From Tethya wilhelma (taxonomy: Eukaryota; Porifera; Demospongiae; Tethyida; Tethyidae): a DNA stretch of 64,000 bases. Positions 11,104 through 22,910 of this stretch are shown piece after piece. The notes below the pieces were generated by a model that saw nothing but the letters and a program-made list of their open reading frames with translations, did not search any database and was not told the DNA's origin. The number at the start of each line of letters is the position of its first letter. The first letter of the stretch is position 1. The DNA is taken from positions 2,813,176 through 2,877,175 of the forward strand of contig CAXIPT010000002.1 in assembly GCA_964030475.1 (NCBI GenBank), given 5' to 3'. Position numbers and translations under genes: made by a program.

Positions 11104-11777
11104 CCATATACATACATGATAGAAAAACGTACTGTGATACCGAAATTAAACATAACTATAGCTGAATGTCAAGATAATAGTGTCACTGTTAGTGGCATCA
11201 CTGGCAGCCGAGCAAGTTGTTTCATCCGTGCAGCCGATACTTATGTAGTAGGGAGGTATAATTCATGTAACTATGGATGGTTTAATACCTGTGTGAGTCT
11301 GACTGTCTGTTCATATCTCTTTCTTCCTCCGCCATTTTGAGTTCCCGCCAACTAAGCGCCAAAAGCGGAGGATTTTCCCATAGAACAAGCCCCACCCACA
11401 AATTTATTGTGCATTAATTTTTATGGGAACCAGTGGAATTTTAACCATAATCACCACACCCAAGCAAAATAAACAAAGACTTAGAGTAGAGGGTTGCAGT
11501 TGTTCCAAGCTTGTCCCCAAGTATCCCCCTTCTGAAGAGCATACTTTGTCAACAGGTATGCAAGGCGGATCATGAAAGTAACTCATCTAGCAAATCAACA
11601 ACCACTACAATAATTATGTACATCCCATCCTGGGGGTGTCTCATATACAGTAAATGAGGATGATGGTTCTATGCCATGTCACAAGTGCATCATTTAGAAT
11701 CAAAAGAATTCTCAACGGGTAGCAAGCCACCGGCTGAAAAAATATACACGGAAAACACTCGGTTAGCTATAACACAG

Positions 11778-14230
11778 GTTGATTGGTGAAAATAACCTTG
11801 TGATTATACTTGAAGTACTAGCGAACTATGCCTATAGATGGAGAGAAATTGGACAGTATTTAGGGTTTTCTTCACATGAACTTAAAGTAATTGCTACAAA
11901 ACCATATATCAGTGAGAATGCCCCCAATAGCTATTTGTCTGAAATGCTGACCAGATGGGTTCAATGTAGCCCACAATCACAATGTGGCAAGCGTGCCACC
12001 CTTGATGATTTAGTCAAAGCTCTTCAAACCAAGACTGTTGGATTAGCAGCTGTTGCTGAAGAAGTAGAGAAAGCAATTAATGGTAACCTAAAACTGCACA
12101 AAATTAATATCAATTGATCTGCATGAGTATTAATATTATGTTTCTTTTTTTATAATGTCATGTAGAATCTGCCCAAAGAGATCTAGAGACCAAACTATCT
12201 CTCAAGACATCTAAACTGATCGTTGGACCTGGTACCTCAGATTCCTCTGCTTCTCCTCTTGAGCATTATGCTTCCTACCTTCAATCTTACTTCACTGTGA
12301 CGTGCAACAGAGAACCAGCTGATAAGTGCATGGCCACAAATAGAAGCAAAAGAGTACATAAGGTTAGCTATTGTTGGTAGTGAATACAATGATCGTAGCG
12401 ATTTGCAAGAATTTCGGGAAGCAACAATCCATGGGTCCATTGATGACATATTAAAATCAAAAGCTCCAATTGATCTTAAAGACTTGCTAAAATGCAATGT
12501 TGTCAATGGCAAAGAGCACCCAATCCGGCGAATTCTCTTAGAAGGTGCTCCTGGCATTGGCAAGTCTACTTTGTCTTGGGAAATTTGCCACAAATGGGGA
12601 AATGGAGAGCTTTTCCAGGAATATTCCCTTGTCATCATGCTTAGATTTCGTGACTCATGGGTTCAAAAGGTCAAAACTCTGTGTGATATGTTCCATTACC
12701 GTGCTAAACCTGAAATACAGCAAGAAATTGTAGAACCAATTGTACAAACACAAGGAAAAGGTGTCTTGTTCATTCTTGAGGGATTCGATGAAGCACCACC
12801 TTCTTTAAGGAAAAAGGATTCTCTGTTTTTTGAGCTTTTCAAAGGATCACTCCTTCCAAATGCCACAGTTATGGTGACTACTCGTCCCAGTGCTAGTTAC
12901 GATCTTCAGAGATGTTGTAAAGGTGAGTCATCACGAAGAATTGAAGTGCTAGGATTTGGAAAGAAGGAAAATAATATCAATGAATATGTTGAAACCCAAT
13001 TTGGTAAAGGATCTTTACATGTAAATGTTGAAGATTTTCACAGATACCTTGAACTTTACCCTCACATCTATAGCATGATGTATGTCCCACTTAACAGTGC
13101 TATAGTGACAGACGTGTATAAAACGTGTATAAATCAATGTCCACTGTAGTACCTCAAACAATGACCCAACTTTACACAGTGCTGGTCAAGACATTGCTTC
13201 TTCGCTACCTGAAAGACATTAGATGAATATCAAATGATATCAATTAAGTTTTGGTGATCTTCCTGAACCTTATTTCTCCAAGTTTCATTAAATATGCAAG
13301 CTGGCTTTCGATGGATTAACTAAGCGTGAGAAAGTGATAATTTTTTCTGGTCTACCCGTGGATTTTGATTCCCTTGGTCTAATATAATGCAGTCCGTTTC
13401 TGAGCTTTACATTGATGAAGGAGCTTCAGTGTCTCATAACTTTCTTCATCTCACTATTCAAGAGTACCTTTCTGCTTATTATCTTTCTACTCGTAGTGAA
13501 GATGCACATGTAAGTGACATTTTTGAATGCATGCAGACTCTTATAAGTACTTTCAATTGAAAAAGCTTTTTGCGGGCTTTTGCGAACGAAGCTAGTCCTT
13601 TACTTAAAGTATTAGAAGAAGCAAGAAAAATATACACTCATGATGGTGTATGGTCTATAGGCAGGAGAGAGGTTAGTTTGTTATTTGAATTACACAGTCC
13701 ATCATGTTTTAAGTAGCATTTTTGAGTTGCAAACTATTTCTTTAGAATCATCAGCTAACGCTTGTAGCTATAAAGTAGTATTTGCAAGTTATGTACCAGA
13801 TGATTGTGAACTTTCTAACCAAGAAGTATACGAGATTGACATGACACTCTTTGAATGTTATTATACTTAGCTACGTAGTCCGTCATTCGGGTATATATCA
13901 AGTGGAAAATCACGCTATGTAGAGGTGAAATTGATTATTTCTTCAAAGGATTGTCTATGGTTGACCAACTAACTTGACCTGCTACCTCGTATGGATCAAT
14001 ATTTGATTGCAGAATTTGAACATCCCCCAGGTGTAAATGTTTCTGAACTGCACCTGTTTTTTTGTGAATCGTGACACACTAAATAAAAACATTCCGCTTT
14101 TCTCTAACCTATACTGTATTGAATCGTGGAGTAGCGACACTGATGACAAAACAAATATCACAAAATACTTGGTGAATTGCTGCAATGGCATTGCTTAAAA
14201 GATAATATTGAAATCAGCTCTCAAACTCCA
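11778..14230 (+). pseudogene. Death-NACHT receptor gene, broken
   Basis: The first recognisable exon (11778-12083) encodes a Death domain: WREIGQYLGFSSHELKVIA, YLSEMLTRW and TLDDLVKAL. The next exon starts near 12166 and carries the linker (WPQIEAKEYIRLA) and a NACHT domain with Walker A GAPGIGKST (about 12547), Walker B-like VLFILEGFDEAP and sensor VMVTTRPSA. The frame is broken once between 12290 and 12370. It stops at 13149, then winged-helix-like pieces (NFLHLTIQEYLSAYYLS near 13438-13490) continue in another frame with further stops. The product would be a truncated NACHT protein at best. It is related to, but clearly diverged from, the intact receptor 1.5 kb downstream. Confidence 0.8.
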
Positions 14231-14712
14231 CCAAAAGTTGTAGTCAATTTTTGATCATAATATTATGTCCAAAGGCTCATGTACCATTCAAACTTGCCTA
14301 TAAAACTTAATACTATCGTAATTATTAAATGTCATTGCTTATAAGGTATGCACATGAAGATTATAGTGTTAATCGATCGAAAAAAATTTTAAAATAACAT
14401 CTTCAAGTCAAGTTATCTATGCATGTTTTTCATCTTTCATTATTATAATGTCATAACGCATAATACTGAATAGACTATCAACCCGACGCTGCGCCGCGCG
14501 CGCCCCACAATATATGTGCATTACTTATATCAATAAGTTATGCGCAATCATAGCCTCGTACCCAGGCTCTCCCCTTTGACCTTTCACTCACAGAGAGCTA
14601 GATCACATGACAAGGGCTAGCTAGGGTTTTTCCCACCGTCTGTCTAGGCGTGGTGCATGCTCTAGCCGAAGCAACCTTTGGTGGTTGGATCCAACTTCAT
14701 TCTACTGACCTG

Positions 14713-17700
14713 ATGGCAAATCCAAAATCTAGTCGGAGTAGAGCTACTGTCATTTTTGGTAAGTTTTCTCTTCCCTCTAGCATCGTTATTAGCATAGCTA
14801 ATATTATCATCAGTATGCCATGACCCGCCCCTATAGCTATATGAGTAGATGGTCACAGTCTCGTACCCAGCCCCCGGCTTTTTTCGTGGCATGTCACAGT
14901 GTGATTCAGTGTTATAATATACCTTTTAAGTCATGTCATGATTTGATTTCTTTCATGCTTTGCTATAGATACTGATGCAACTACTGTTAATCACTATTTA
15001 AGAAAAATGGAAGTGGATCAAATCAAGCAACTCGGAGGGGAACTGGGTTTGAATGTCTTTAACCTTCAGAGAATGATGACCTGGCCTGAAGATATGGTGA
15101 GAGCCTGGTTACGAAGAGAAGATAGAGTCATAGAAGCAAGTGGAGACCCTTTGACTTGGGAGGCATTAGTAAAGGCACTACAAAAAAATGGACAGGCAGG
15201 CATTGCAAGCGATATTCTTAGAGAAAAATGCAGCAAGAGTGAATCACCTGAAGGTTAGCATTGTCAAGCTATAAATAATCAGCTTGTATGACCTTTGAGG
15301 CCTGCCCTCTACTAAGTTGTACCGAACAGCTGCAGAATTTTAACTGGAATTACATGGAATTGAGGCACATGCATCAGATTAGCTTTATATAGGCTATACA
15401 TGTGTCTTTTGCTTTTATTTTATAAAGCAAGAACTTTTATAGANAAAAAAAAAAAAATTACAAATGTATTATATTATACACACGTAGATTTGCTGAAGCC
15501 TTTATTATTAAACCTCACACACATTCTCAAGTAAATACACATGCTCTATTAACTGTTTTTAAAGAGGGAATTAAGAAACTGCTAAACTGTTACAGTACGA
15601 CACCACTGAGTAAAATTCAGATCTGATCCAGTTACTTTCATCATATTGATTGTAGGATGTATTAGATTGTTTAACCATACATTTAGATCTCTGTGCTTAT
15701 AATATTATACAGCACAATCTTGCTACCTTTCAACCTTTGTATACTCTGCTATCTATGTTATATGTATTAACTCGCTCAGGCTCGCCCCTCATGCTCGTGA
15801 CCTCCAACTATGCTATATATGACTCGCTCAGGCTTGCCCCTCGTGCTGAACCTCCAAAATTTCAACTGTATACGACCTTATGGGTGTGGCCTCAAAGCTT
15901 AGCGCTCGAAGAAGCTGAAAGCTTCATATCTCAGGAACTACAAACTTTTGTTGAATTCTTTGTGTAACCCTAGGTGCGCATGCACATCAAAAAGGGTTAA
16001 AAACTCATGCAGATGAACTGATCTTGGGCCAGACTTGATGTCTATAAAATGCGGTTGGTCCAGATATGAGCTCAGCTGTAGTATAGCTAGTAGTTGCCTC
16101 ACTTGCGCCCCGGTTGCCTTTTCACTACTGTAACAGTACCACTGAACCAAGATCTTGATGACCCAAGCAAATTATAAAGGCATGCAGTTCTTACCAATGC
16201 CATGCCTACTGTCCTGTAGTCAGGCAAGATCATATATTATAATAATGGTGATCGATTAATTGGTACGAACTTCACTGTCATTTGTCTGGAAACTAGTCTA
16301 AGAGTGTCCATTATTTGGGAGTTTTTTTGTACACTAATTAATATAGAGAAATCAGTTCGTACATAGAGCAGTGTCCACTATAATAGCGTATCAGTCTGTT
16401 ACTCCGAGAGTCCATTAGAGAGAGTTAACGGACTGTACATTCAGTACAATGTACTATGTGTATTATGTCATAAATTCATTGTTATACGTATCCTCTATAG
16501 ATTTACCAAAGTATCCATTACAATGCTATGCCATGTACCTCAAAGGAGTGTACAAGAGTGCCCTCGTGTCTTCAGACAAGTTTCCACATCTCACCTGCAA
16601 TCAATTCATCAATCTTGCTCTCATAAAGGGTGATTCTGTCAACCAGTTAGAACCAGACGAGCTGATAGTAACTAGCCTTCATGGACACGTAGATGAAATC
16701 ATGAAACGAGAGGAACCAATCAAACTAGATGATGTGATGAAACCCTTAGAAGGTAGGCAAGATATGAAGTGTGTGTACATGTATGGTGCACCTGGTGTTG
16801 GGAAGAGCACATGTGTATGGGAGCTTTGTAGGAGGTGGGATGAAATTGATGCTCTGAAAAAATATTTGTTGGTTATCCTTCTCCGGCTGTGTGATAAACA
16901 AGTGCAAGAAGCTCAGAATGTAGAAGATCTGTGTTATCATAGCAACAAAAAGCTACAACAAGCTGTAGCAGCCAAACTTAGAGCATGTGAAGGAAAGGAT
17001 GTACTGTTCATTCTAGATGGCTTTGATGAACTTCCTGCTCCCTTTCAAAAGTGTTCAGTTTTTGTTGAACTTATCCGTGGCACTTACCTTTCGCATTGTA
17101 CACTTTTGGTTACAAGCAGGCCTTCAGCTACTGCGGAGCTTTTTTCTCTTGCCCACCCTCAAATGCACAAGCAAGTTGAAGTGTTAGGGTTTACACAAAC
17201 ACAAATAGAGCAGTATATCAAAGCCTTTTTTGCTTCCCAACCTGAGGTACAAGATGACTTCATAAAATATGTATCAACTTATCCGGCTATCAGAGGTTTT
17301 ATGCACATTCCACTCAATAGTGCAATAATAGCTGAAGCATTTAGGCGCAAACGAACAGCCAAAAAAAAAATCCCCAATTGGAAAACAATGACTCAACTCT
17401 ATAGTGAGATGAGTCTAACACTACTCCAACGGAATTTTGGTGAAGAAAACCCATTAACCAAACAACTTGAGAGCCTTGATACCCTTCCAAATGACTTGCA
17501 CAAGCCGTTCAGTTCCTTGGCAGAGACTGCATTCGAAGGTCTCAAGGAAGATAAGGTAATATTTTATGATCTTCCCCATAGTTTTGACCATTTTGGTTTC
17601 ATGAATTCTCCAACTGAGTTGTACCTAGGTCAAACTTGCATCTATCATAGATTCTTACATCTCACCCTCCAGGAGTTTCTTGCTGCTTTTTATGTTGCTC

Positions 17701-18923
17701 AGTTCCAAAATGTTAGTGATCAAAAACGTACTTTTTATGAGTTCTGTGAAACAGCTAGTTGGGATGTTGTATGGAGGTTTGTGGCTGGTCTAACTGGATT
17801 CGGCACGAAGTGTGGAATTGGGTGGGGTCTGGTTCAATCGAGAAGAGGAAAAGATCGATATGGGAGAGTGCTGCCATTCCTTGTTCGGTGTTTGTATGAA
17901 GCTCAAATAGAAGACTGCAACTCAGTATTGAAAGACACGATGATCACATTCGATAGTCTATCTAGTCTTACTGCATTTGACTGCTACGCGCTTGGTTACT
18001 GTATAACACATAGCTCATGCATGTGGTTGTTGTACTTGAACGACAATAAATCACTTAGTGGTACACTGGTTGAGATGCTGAAAAGTGGTCTGTATTCTGC
18101 ACGCACAAATATACCACCAGTGGCAGTGCAAGTCGAACATGCAAACATCCGTTTGCTCAATCTGCATGCTTGTGGGCTCAATTCAGATGCTTTCAATCAG
18201 CTAGCTGGTATAATAAAATTTATGACCAACTTGAAGGAACTTAAGATCAACTACAATCCTGCAGGTAATGGTGGATTGGTACAGCTCATCCATTCATTAT
18301 CACACCTCAAGAGTTTTCATGATCTTGATATATCGTTTACAAAAATTGGTTATAAAGATGTTGCGGCTTTGGCGGAGTCTCGCTTAATATCACCCTCTTC
18401 CAGCCTTAAGAGGCTTGTGATTGGTGAAGAAAACATGGCATTTGAAGCTTCAGAAGTAATGTTAAAGACTATATTCTTGCCGTCTTCAATTGAGAGTGTG
18501 CAACTTTATGGTGTATCCTGCTCCCTGCATGCATGTAAAAAAATTGAACCTATCCTAGAAGAAAATACTAACATTATTATATTAGAATTAGACGAATCGT
18601 CACGTGACCTTCTTCATGCAACTTTCAGTGCTTTACGCACAAATTCTTCTTTGAAGGAGTTTCATCTGCAAACAGTGATTGTTCATCTTGATGATGATGC
18701 AATTTCATTAATATTACTCGCAGAAATGATCCGTGCCAATCAAACATTGGAAAAGTTAATGATTTACCCGGCCCTAACTACAAATCAGCTTCGCACACTC
18801 AATGATGCTGTGAAAGACAACTCCACTCTTAAAAAAATAGAAACTATGAAACCATTATTATTCGATGATTCAGTAGAGTCAATGGACCCACGTATTACAT
18901 TTACTAATATAGATAAAATTTAA
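14713..18923 (+). CDS. NLR-type receptor: Death - NACHT - LRR
   Basis: Three exons, 14713-14758, 14969-15253 and 16501-18923, join with two phase-1 introns (donors G|GTAAGT and GAAG|GTTAGC; acceptors CTATAG and CTATAG) into 917 residues. Residues about 28-105 form a Death-fold domain (LGGELGLNVFNLQRM, DMVRAWLRREDR, WEALVKALQKNGQAGIA). The NACHT ATPase follows with Walker A GAPGVGKST (about 206-213), Walker B DVLFILDGFDELP (about 283) and sensor LLVTSRPSA. A winged-helix/post-NACHT part includes YHRFLHLTLQEFLAAFYVA. About residues 650-885 are leucine-rich repeats (VEHANIRLLNLHACGLN, LKELKINYNP). Such receptors are cytosolic nucleotide switches that recruit death-fold adaptors. All key NACHT residues are present. 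The start is chosen because ATG at 14713 opens a clean short exon in phase; an upstream exon cannot be excluded. Confidence 0.88.
15770..15860. repeat. Short tandem duplication in an NLR intron
   Basis: The ACTCGCTCAGGCTCGCCCCT...CCTCCAA unit occurs twice, about 50 bp apart, inside intron 2 of the NLR gene. The same intron has an A-run with one N at 15444. Confidence 0.6.
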
Positions 18924-19234
18924 TAGTCAATAATTTTTTTGATGGTTTTAAACTAGTATATACTAGATTTTGTACTGTCTTTTGCACTTATACAGCGGTA
19001 TTAATATTGTTAAATGATAAATAATTTTTATAAACTATTTGCCATCGATCATTTTGGTATAATTTTAACAATGTGTACCCCACGCCTACAGTTTTCTGAG
19101 AGACATCCGGGTCTACAACCCCCTCAAGTTTAATGCGTACTGTGTAACGTTTATCATTAAATTTTAGAATCACTACTGAAAAGGTAGCAATGCCCCAGCT
19201 GAAAGAAAGCACATCCACATAAACAGTGCTATCG

Positions 19235-19310
19235 ATCCATTATATTGATAGGTGAAAATAATCTTTAGGTTATACTTAAGTACTATATATAGTGAACTAT
19301 ATGCCGAGAG
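19235..19310 (+). pseudogene. Death-domain exon relic
   Basis: The segment starting TTGATAGGTGAAAATAATC resembles the first 75 bases of the Death exon at 11778. Small indels and stops prevent translation. It lies between the 3' ends of the NLR and CARD genes. Confidence 0.5.
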
Positions 19311-19481
19311 AAACGCTACGTTTATCATACAATGTCATTCTATTTCACACAAATTCACATACATACATACATATATAATAATTATTGTCATTTCAAAATA
19401 ATTAATAAAATAATATTATTATTCTTTAATTCTGTGTACTAGTTAAATTATATTATATATATAGTTCAGAAAAACAAATGC

Positions 19482-19922
19482 TTAGCATTTTGAACCCAAA
19501 TACTTAGCATTTTTGTTCTGAAGGAGTTCAGCAAGATCAGCGTGACCAGAATGATCATTTGCATCTTTCAGACACTGAATGAATCTTTCAAAGAAGTCAC
19601 TTCCTTTTCTCGGGAGTTCGGTCAGAATGTGAGCAATCTTATCGTGATCAGGAGCGTCCCTAACTTGAAGGATCTGGAGGTCTCGGTATGAAATCAATCT
19701 TTGTTTTTCCAAGTGTGGTAATAGAGTATGCACATCCATGGATTGCATGAGCTGGTGCTTGTACTTCGATAAAATTCTCCTTTGCCATTGACTACGACGT
19801 TCAAGTTCTTCTGTAATAATATTATGTACATGTATATGGTATGTGCATGTGTAGTAGATATGGGCGCATGAGGCATGCACATGTACCAGTATGTTTGTGT
19901 ATGTGTGTGTGCGTGTGTGTGC

Positions 19923-19976
<54 letters not shown>

Positions 19977-21875
19977 TGTGTGACGTCATTAACCTATAAA
20001 TTACCTACGTATTGTGTACTTACCATCTGAATCTGAACTGAATGGTGAGTCTGGATGTGTACATGTGTTGTGATGACCATGGGTACCGATAATAGCTGGC
20101 ATGTTGTGGCCTGGATGCAGTGACGGTCTGGTCATCTCTGATGGGTTTCCAAGATAGAAGTGATTATGAACGTGCACAGCAGTAGTAGCCTGCTCTTGCC
20201 TCAGGACCAGACCATGATGTGTAGATCTTGATCTGGCAGGAAATTTTTGTCCTTGCATTTCATTTCGAATCCAATGATGGTCATTGGACTCGTGAATATG
20301 CGAGGGCTGACCCAGATACGAGGTATTCCTTTCCAGGAGTGGTAGGTGTTTAGGTGGTACAGGTTTATTTTTGGGCTGAATGTGAGTATCTGTTGGAGCC
20401 ATGGCGGCTGGGTGGGCGTGGTCTGACAGTGACTGTCGTTCTGATGTTAGTCCACTTTGTAATGTTTCATAGCCAGCATCTTCAATTGAAGATTCAGTTC
20501 CAGTGGCTGGTTTACTCTGTTCATTGTCATCATCCTGAATATTTACATGTGTGCCATGGATTAATTGTATGTTATGGTAACCATGCAGTGGCACACACAT
20601 GCATGCGCTCGTACGTAGACACATGCAATGTCATAATCAGTTTAGCACGTATGTTTAGGATAATAATTATTATTACATGATCACTATAGCTGCTATATAT
20701 GCCATGCATGCGTGCATGTGGCTAGGCTAGCTCATAACATATTATTGCAAAAATTTCGTCATATATATAGTATTTATGAATTTTATTATGTACAACTCCC
20801 ACAATCTTATTTATGGCATGCATACATGGTATGTATAATAATAATAATAATATGGCATGTATAATAATAATAATAATATTCATGATTTGTAAAAGATACG
20901 TACAGTAAACTGTATACCATGGCATGATAATTCGATTTCTTGCACTCCCACTCTGCACCAATTAGTGGGAGTATTTTACAATGCAAACAAACATTGCAGG
21001 CATTGTATATGAATGCTGAGTCAGCTAGCAGCAACATGATAGTAGTAACTGTTTGTATTATGATTATTATTATAATTAGGCATATTCGGTAAAATGTCAT
21101 ACATAAATCATAAATCATGTATGAATGCAGAGTCAGCTAGCAGCATGCAACATGATAGTAGTAACTGTTTATTATTATGATTATTATCATTAGGCATATT
21201 CGGTAAACTTGATGTCATACATAAATCATAAGCAGCATTGAAAACTGTAGCTAATAGACCTTCTTACGCAATGAGTCATGCAACAACCCACATAATCAGC
21301 AGGCTTACCGGTGAAACTTGACTCATTTGAACATTGTCAGAGTGCTCAAACTCCATCATACTGACAGCTTTACAAGTAGTTCCAACACCTGAACTGGGTA
21401 GTATCCATGCAACTTCATGAGCTTGTTGGTGACGAATAGATGACTCAGTGTATGAGCTGTCTTGTGGTTGACTATTATTGGTAGCCATAATATCATGATC
21501 ATTAGTACTGCTGGGAGTATTCTGTGACTCTTTGAGATTTATTGTCCTCAATATCCTGGTTGATTTTAATAAATTCGATAATGCACATGCTACTTCAGCA
21601 TGTACATTGGCTGCAAACTGTTGTGCAACTGTGATGAATTGCTCGATTCTCTCTGGATTCCCCTTCAAAATATTTTTCAAATGGAGCCATTTTTGATCTT
21701 TGGATCTTAATTTTTGAATAGTGTGGTATTCTTTTTGTGTTAGCACTTGCCATGTATTGTGTGAGAGGTAGGATATAAACTCCTGTACGTCATAATTCTC
21801 AAGAGCTTGACAGGTGGTCCTTAGAAGATTATCATCAAAGGTAATCGGTTTTTGTAAGCTAAAACGCTTAGCCAT
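19482..21875 (-). CDS. Adaptor-like protein: N-terminal death-fold, C-terminal CARD
   Basis: Exons 21875-21309, 20534-20024 and 19810-19482 join in phase (0, then 1) into 468 residues. Donors are CG|GTAAGC and ATG|GTAAGT; acceptors are ATTCAG and TTACAG. The last exon (about residues 372-462) has the CARD helical pattern: ILSKYKHQLMQSMDVHTLLP, LISYRDLQILQ, DHDKIAHILTELPRKGSDFF and HADLAELL. Residues about 10-105 (LENYDVQEFISYLSHN, LTQKEYHTIQ, HLKNILKGNPERIEQFI, HAEVACALSNLL) look like a second death-fold helical bundle, probably CARD-like. The middle (about 110-360) is polar and low-complexity with many His, Ser and Pro, probably unstructured. CARDs form filaments with other CARDs, so an adaptor or scaffold role is inferred. 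The gene converges on the NLR receptor with about 560 bp between them. Confidence 0.75.
19929..19975. repeat. (TG)n microsatellite in a CARD-gene intron
   Basis: Dinucleotide run in the intron between exons 2 and 3 of the CARD protein gene. Confidence 0.95.
21012..21232. repeat. Tandem duplication, about 110-bp unit
   Basis: GAATGCTGAGTCAGCTAGCAGC...GTCATACATAAATCATAA occurs twice in direct tandem in intron 1 of the CARD gene. The two units differ by a few indels. Confidence 0.75.
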
Positions 21876-22132
21876 CTATACTTGACTACAGATTATATAT
21901 ACTATAAGTGATAAACTTGCTAGGTACTTATTCATAGACACAAAATTAACAATGGCCGTTTTGTATTATACGTAGTCATCTAGCTTTCATCTTGCGCGCG
22001 CGGGGGAGTCGGACACGCGTAGGAGTTGCACTGCGCATGCTCACTAGCTATATAAGTCTTGCGCAAGGCCGGCCGGCCAATCTCTCCTCCGGATCCCCCA
22101 CCCCTCACTCTATTGACAGCTTGTTCTAATAA

Positions 22133-22467
22133 AATTATGTCCATGGTGCTGTCGTTGGAGGCTCCCTTTGAGCAATGAGAGTGGATACACTTCCAAGCTC
22201 TGTCCAACTTGTGCCACACCCTCGAGTGTACATGTACGTACATGCCCACTCCCACTAGCTTTGTCTACCGTTAAGATTTGCTTCCTGCATGTAATGGATG
22301 GTTAGTTCTATAGAATGCTTGTTGTCAGCAAATAGCTGTAAGTTTAGTATAATGAAGCTTGCAAGGATTTTGACAGCTGCTGTGTTTGTGTGTCCTTGTC
22401 AGCAATGGTGATGAGCTGTTGGGTCAACTTGATGATCTCACATTCCTCAGTCGTGTGGGAGCCTAGA
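22133..22467 (-). pseudogene. Partial CaMKII duplicate: two association-domain exons
   Basis: 22467-22397 copies the CaMKII exon at 27181-27094 ([10 protein letters not shown] kept, one codon deleted, then diverging). About 22215-22133 copies the final exon ([20 protein letters not shown]). The two exons that should lie between them are absent, and the segment ends in a different frame. It is a non-functional duplicate lying 3 kb downstream of the real gene, in the same orientation. Confidence 0.8.
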
Positions 22468-22692
22468 GATACAAGGAGAATTTGTATATTGCAATAACTG
22501 TCTTAATAGTTAAGGTTATTGTACCTATATAGCTCATCGTTTAACAAACAAGAGGATATGGGGTTAGTGTGGTTTGCCAAATTCTGCTCTCCTTAAATGC
22601 GTTAGAAAGTTCTTAATGCTTACATCAGCACCATAAATTATGACTTTTATTATTTCCCATAATTATCAGTGCTCAGAACATCAAGGCTATTA

Positions 22693-22905
22693 CAGTAAAA
22701 CCTCTCAGAGCGGACAGTCCGAGAAGCGGACACACTCCCTAGAGCGGACAAAGTTCTAGTCACGGATTGAAAATACCATACTTATAGTACATTAGCAACC
22801 TCCGAGAAGCGACCACCTCTAAACTCCGGACAGCGGACACTATCTTTGATCCCAAAGCGTTCTTTCAACGTGTTTTTACCTCCAAATAGCGGACACTCCG
22901 GAAAC
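22693..22905. mobile_element. pogo-like MITE
   Basis: Begins TA-CAGTAAAACCTCTCAGAGC and repeats CGGACA motifs in both orientations. The ends resemble the Tc1/mariner-pogo termini that insert at TA. Other likely members lie at 24428, 32041 and 56838. Confidence 0.5.
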
Positions 22906-22910
22906 CACAC

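Larger units (their letters stand above)
9240..11690. repeat. Segmental duplication, copy 2
   Basis: Collinear partner of 590-3690 in the same orientation. It carries the decayed dCMP deaminase exons and a private foldback element (10251-10809) but lacks the 2206-3349 transposon. Confidence 0.75.

Noticed and set aside
18988..19218. 76-residue minus-strand frame (GIATFSVVILKFNDKRY)
   Set aside because: Composition is somewhat protein-like, but it has no matching neighbour exon, no splice context I can trust, and it lies between two gene ends.
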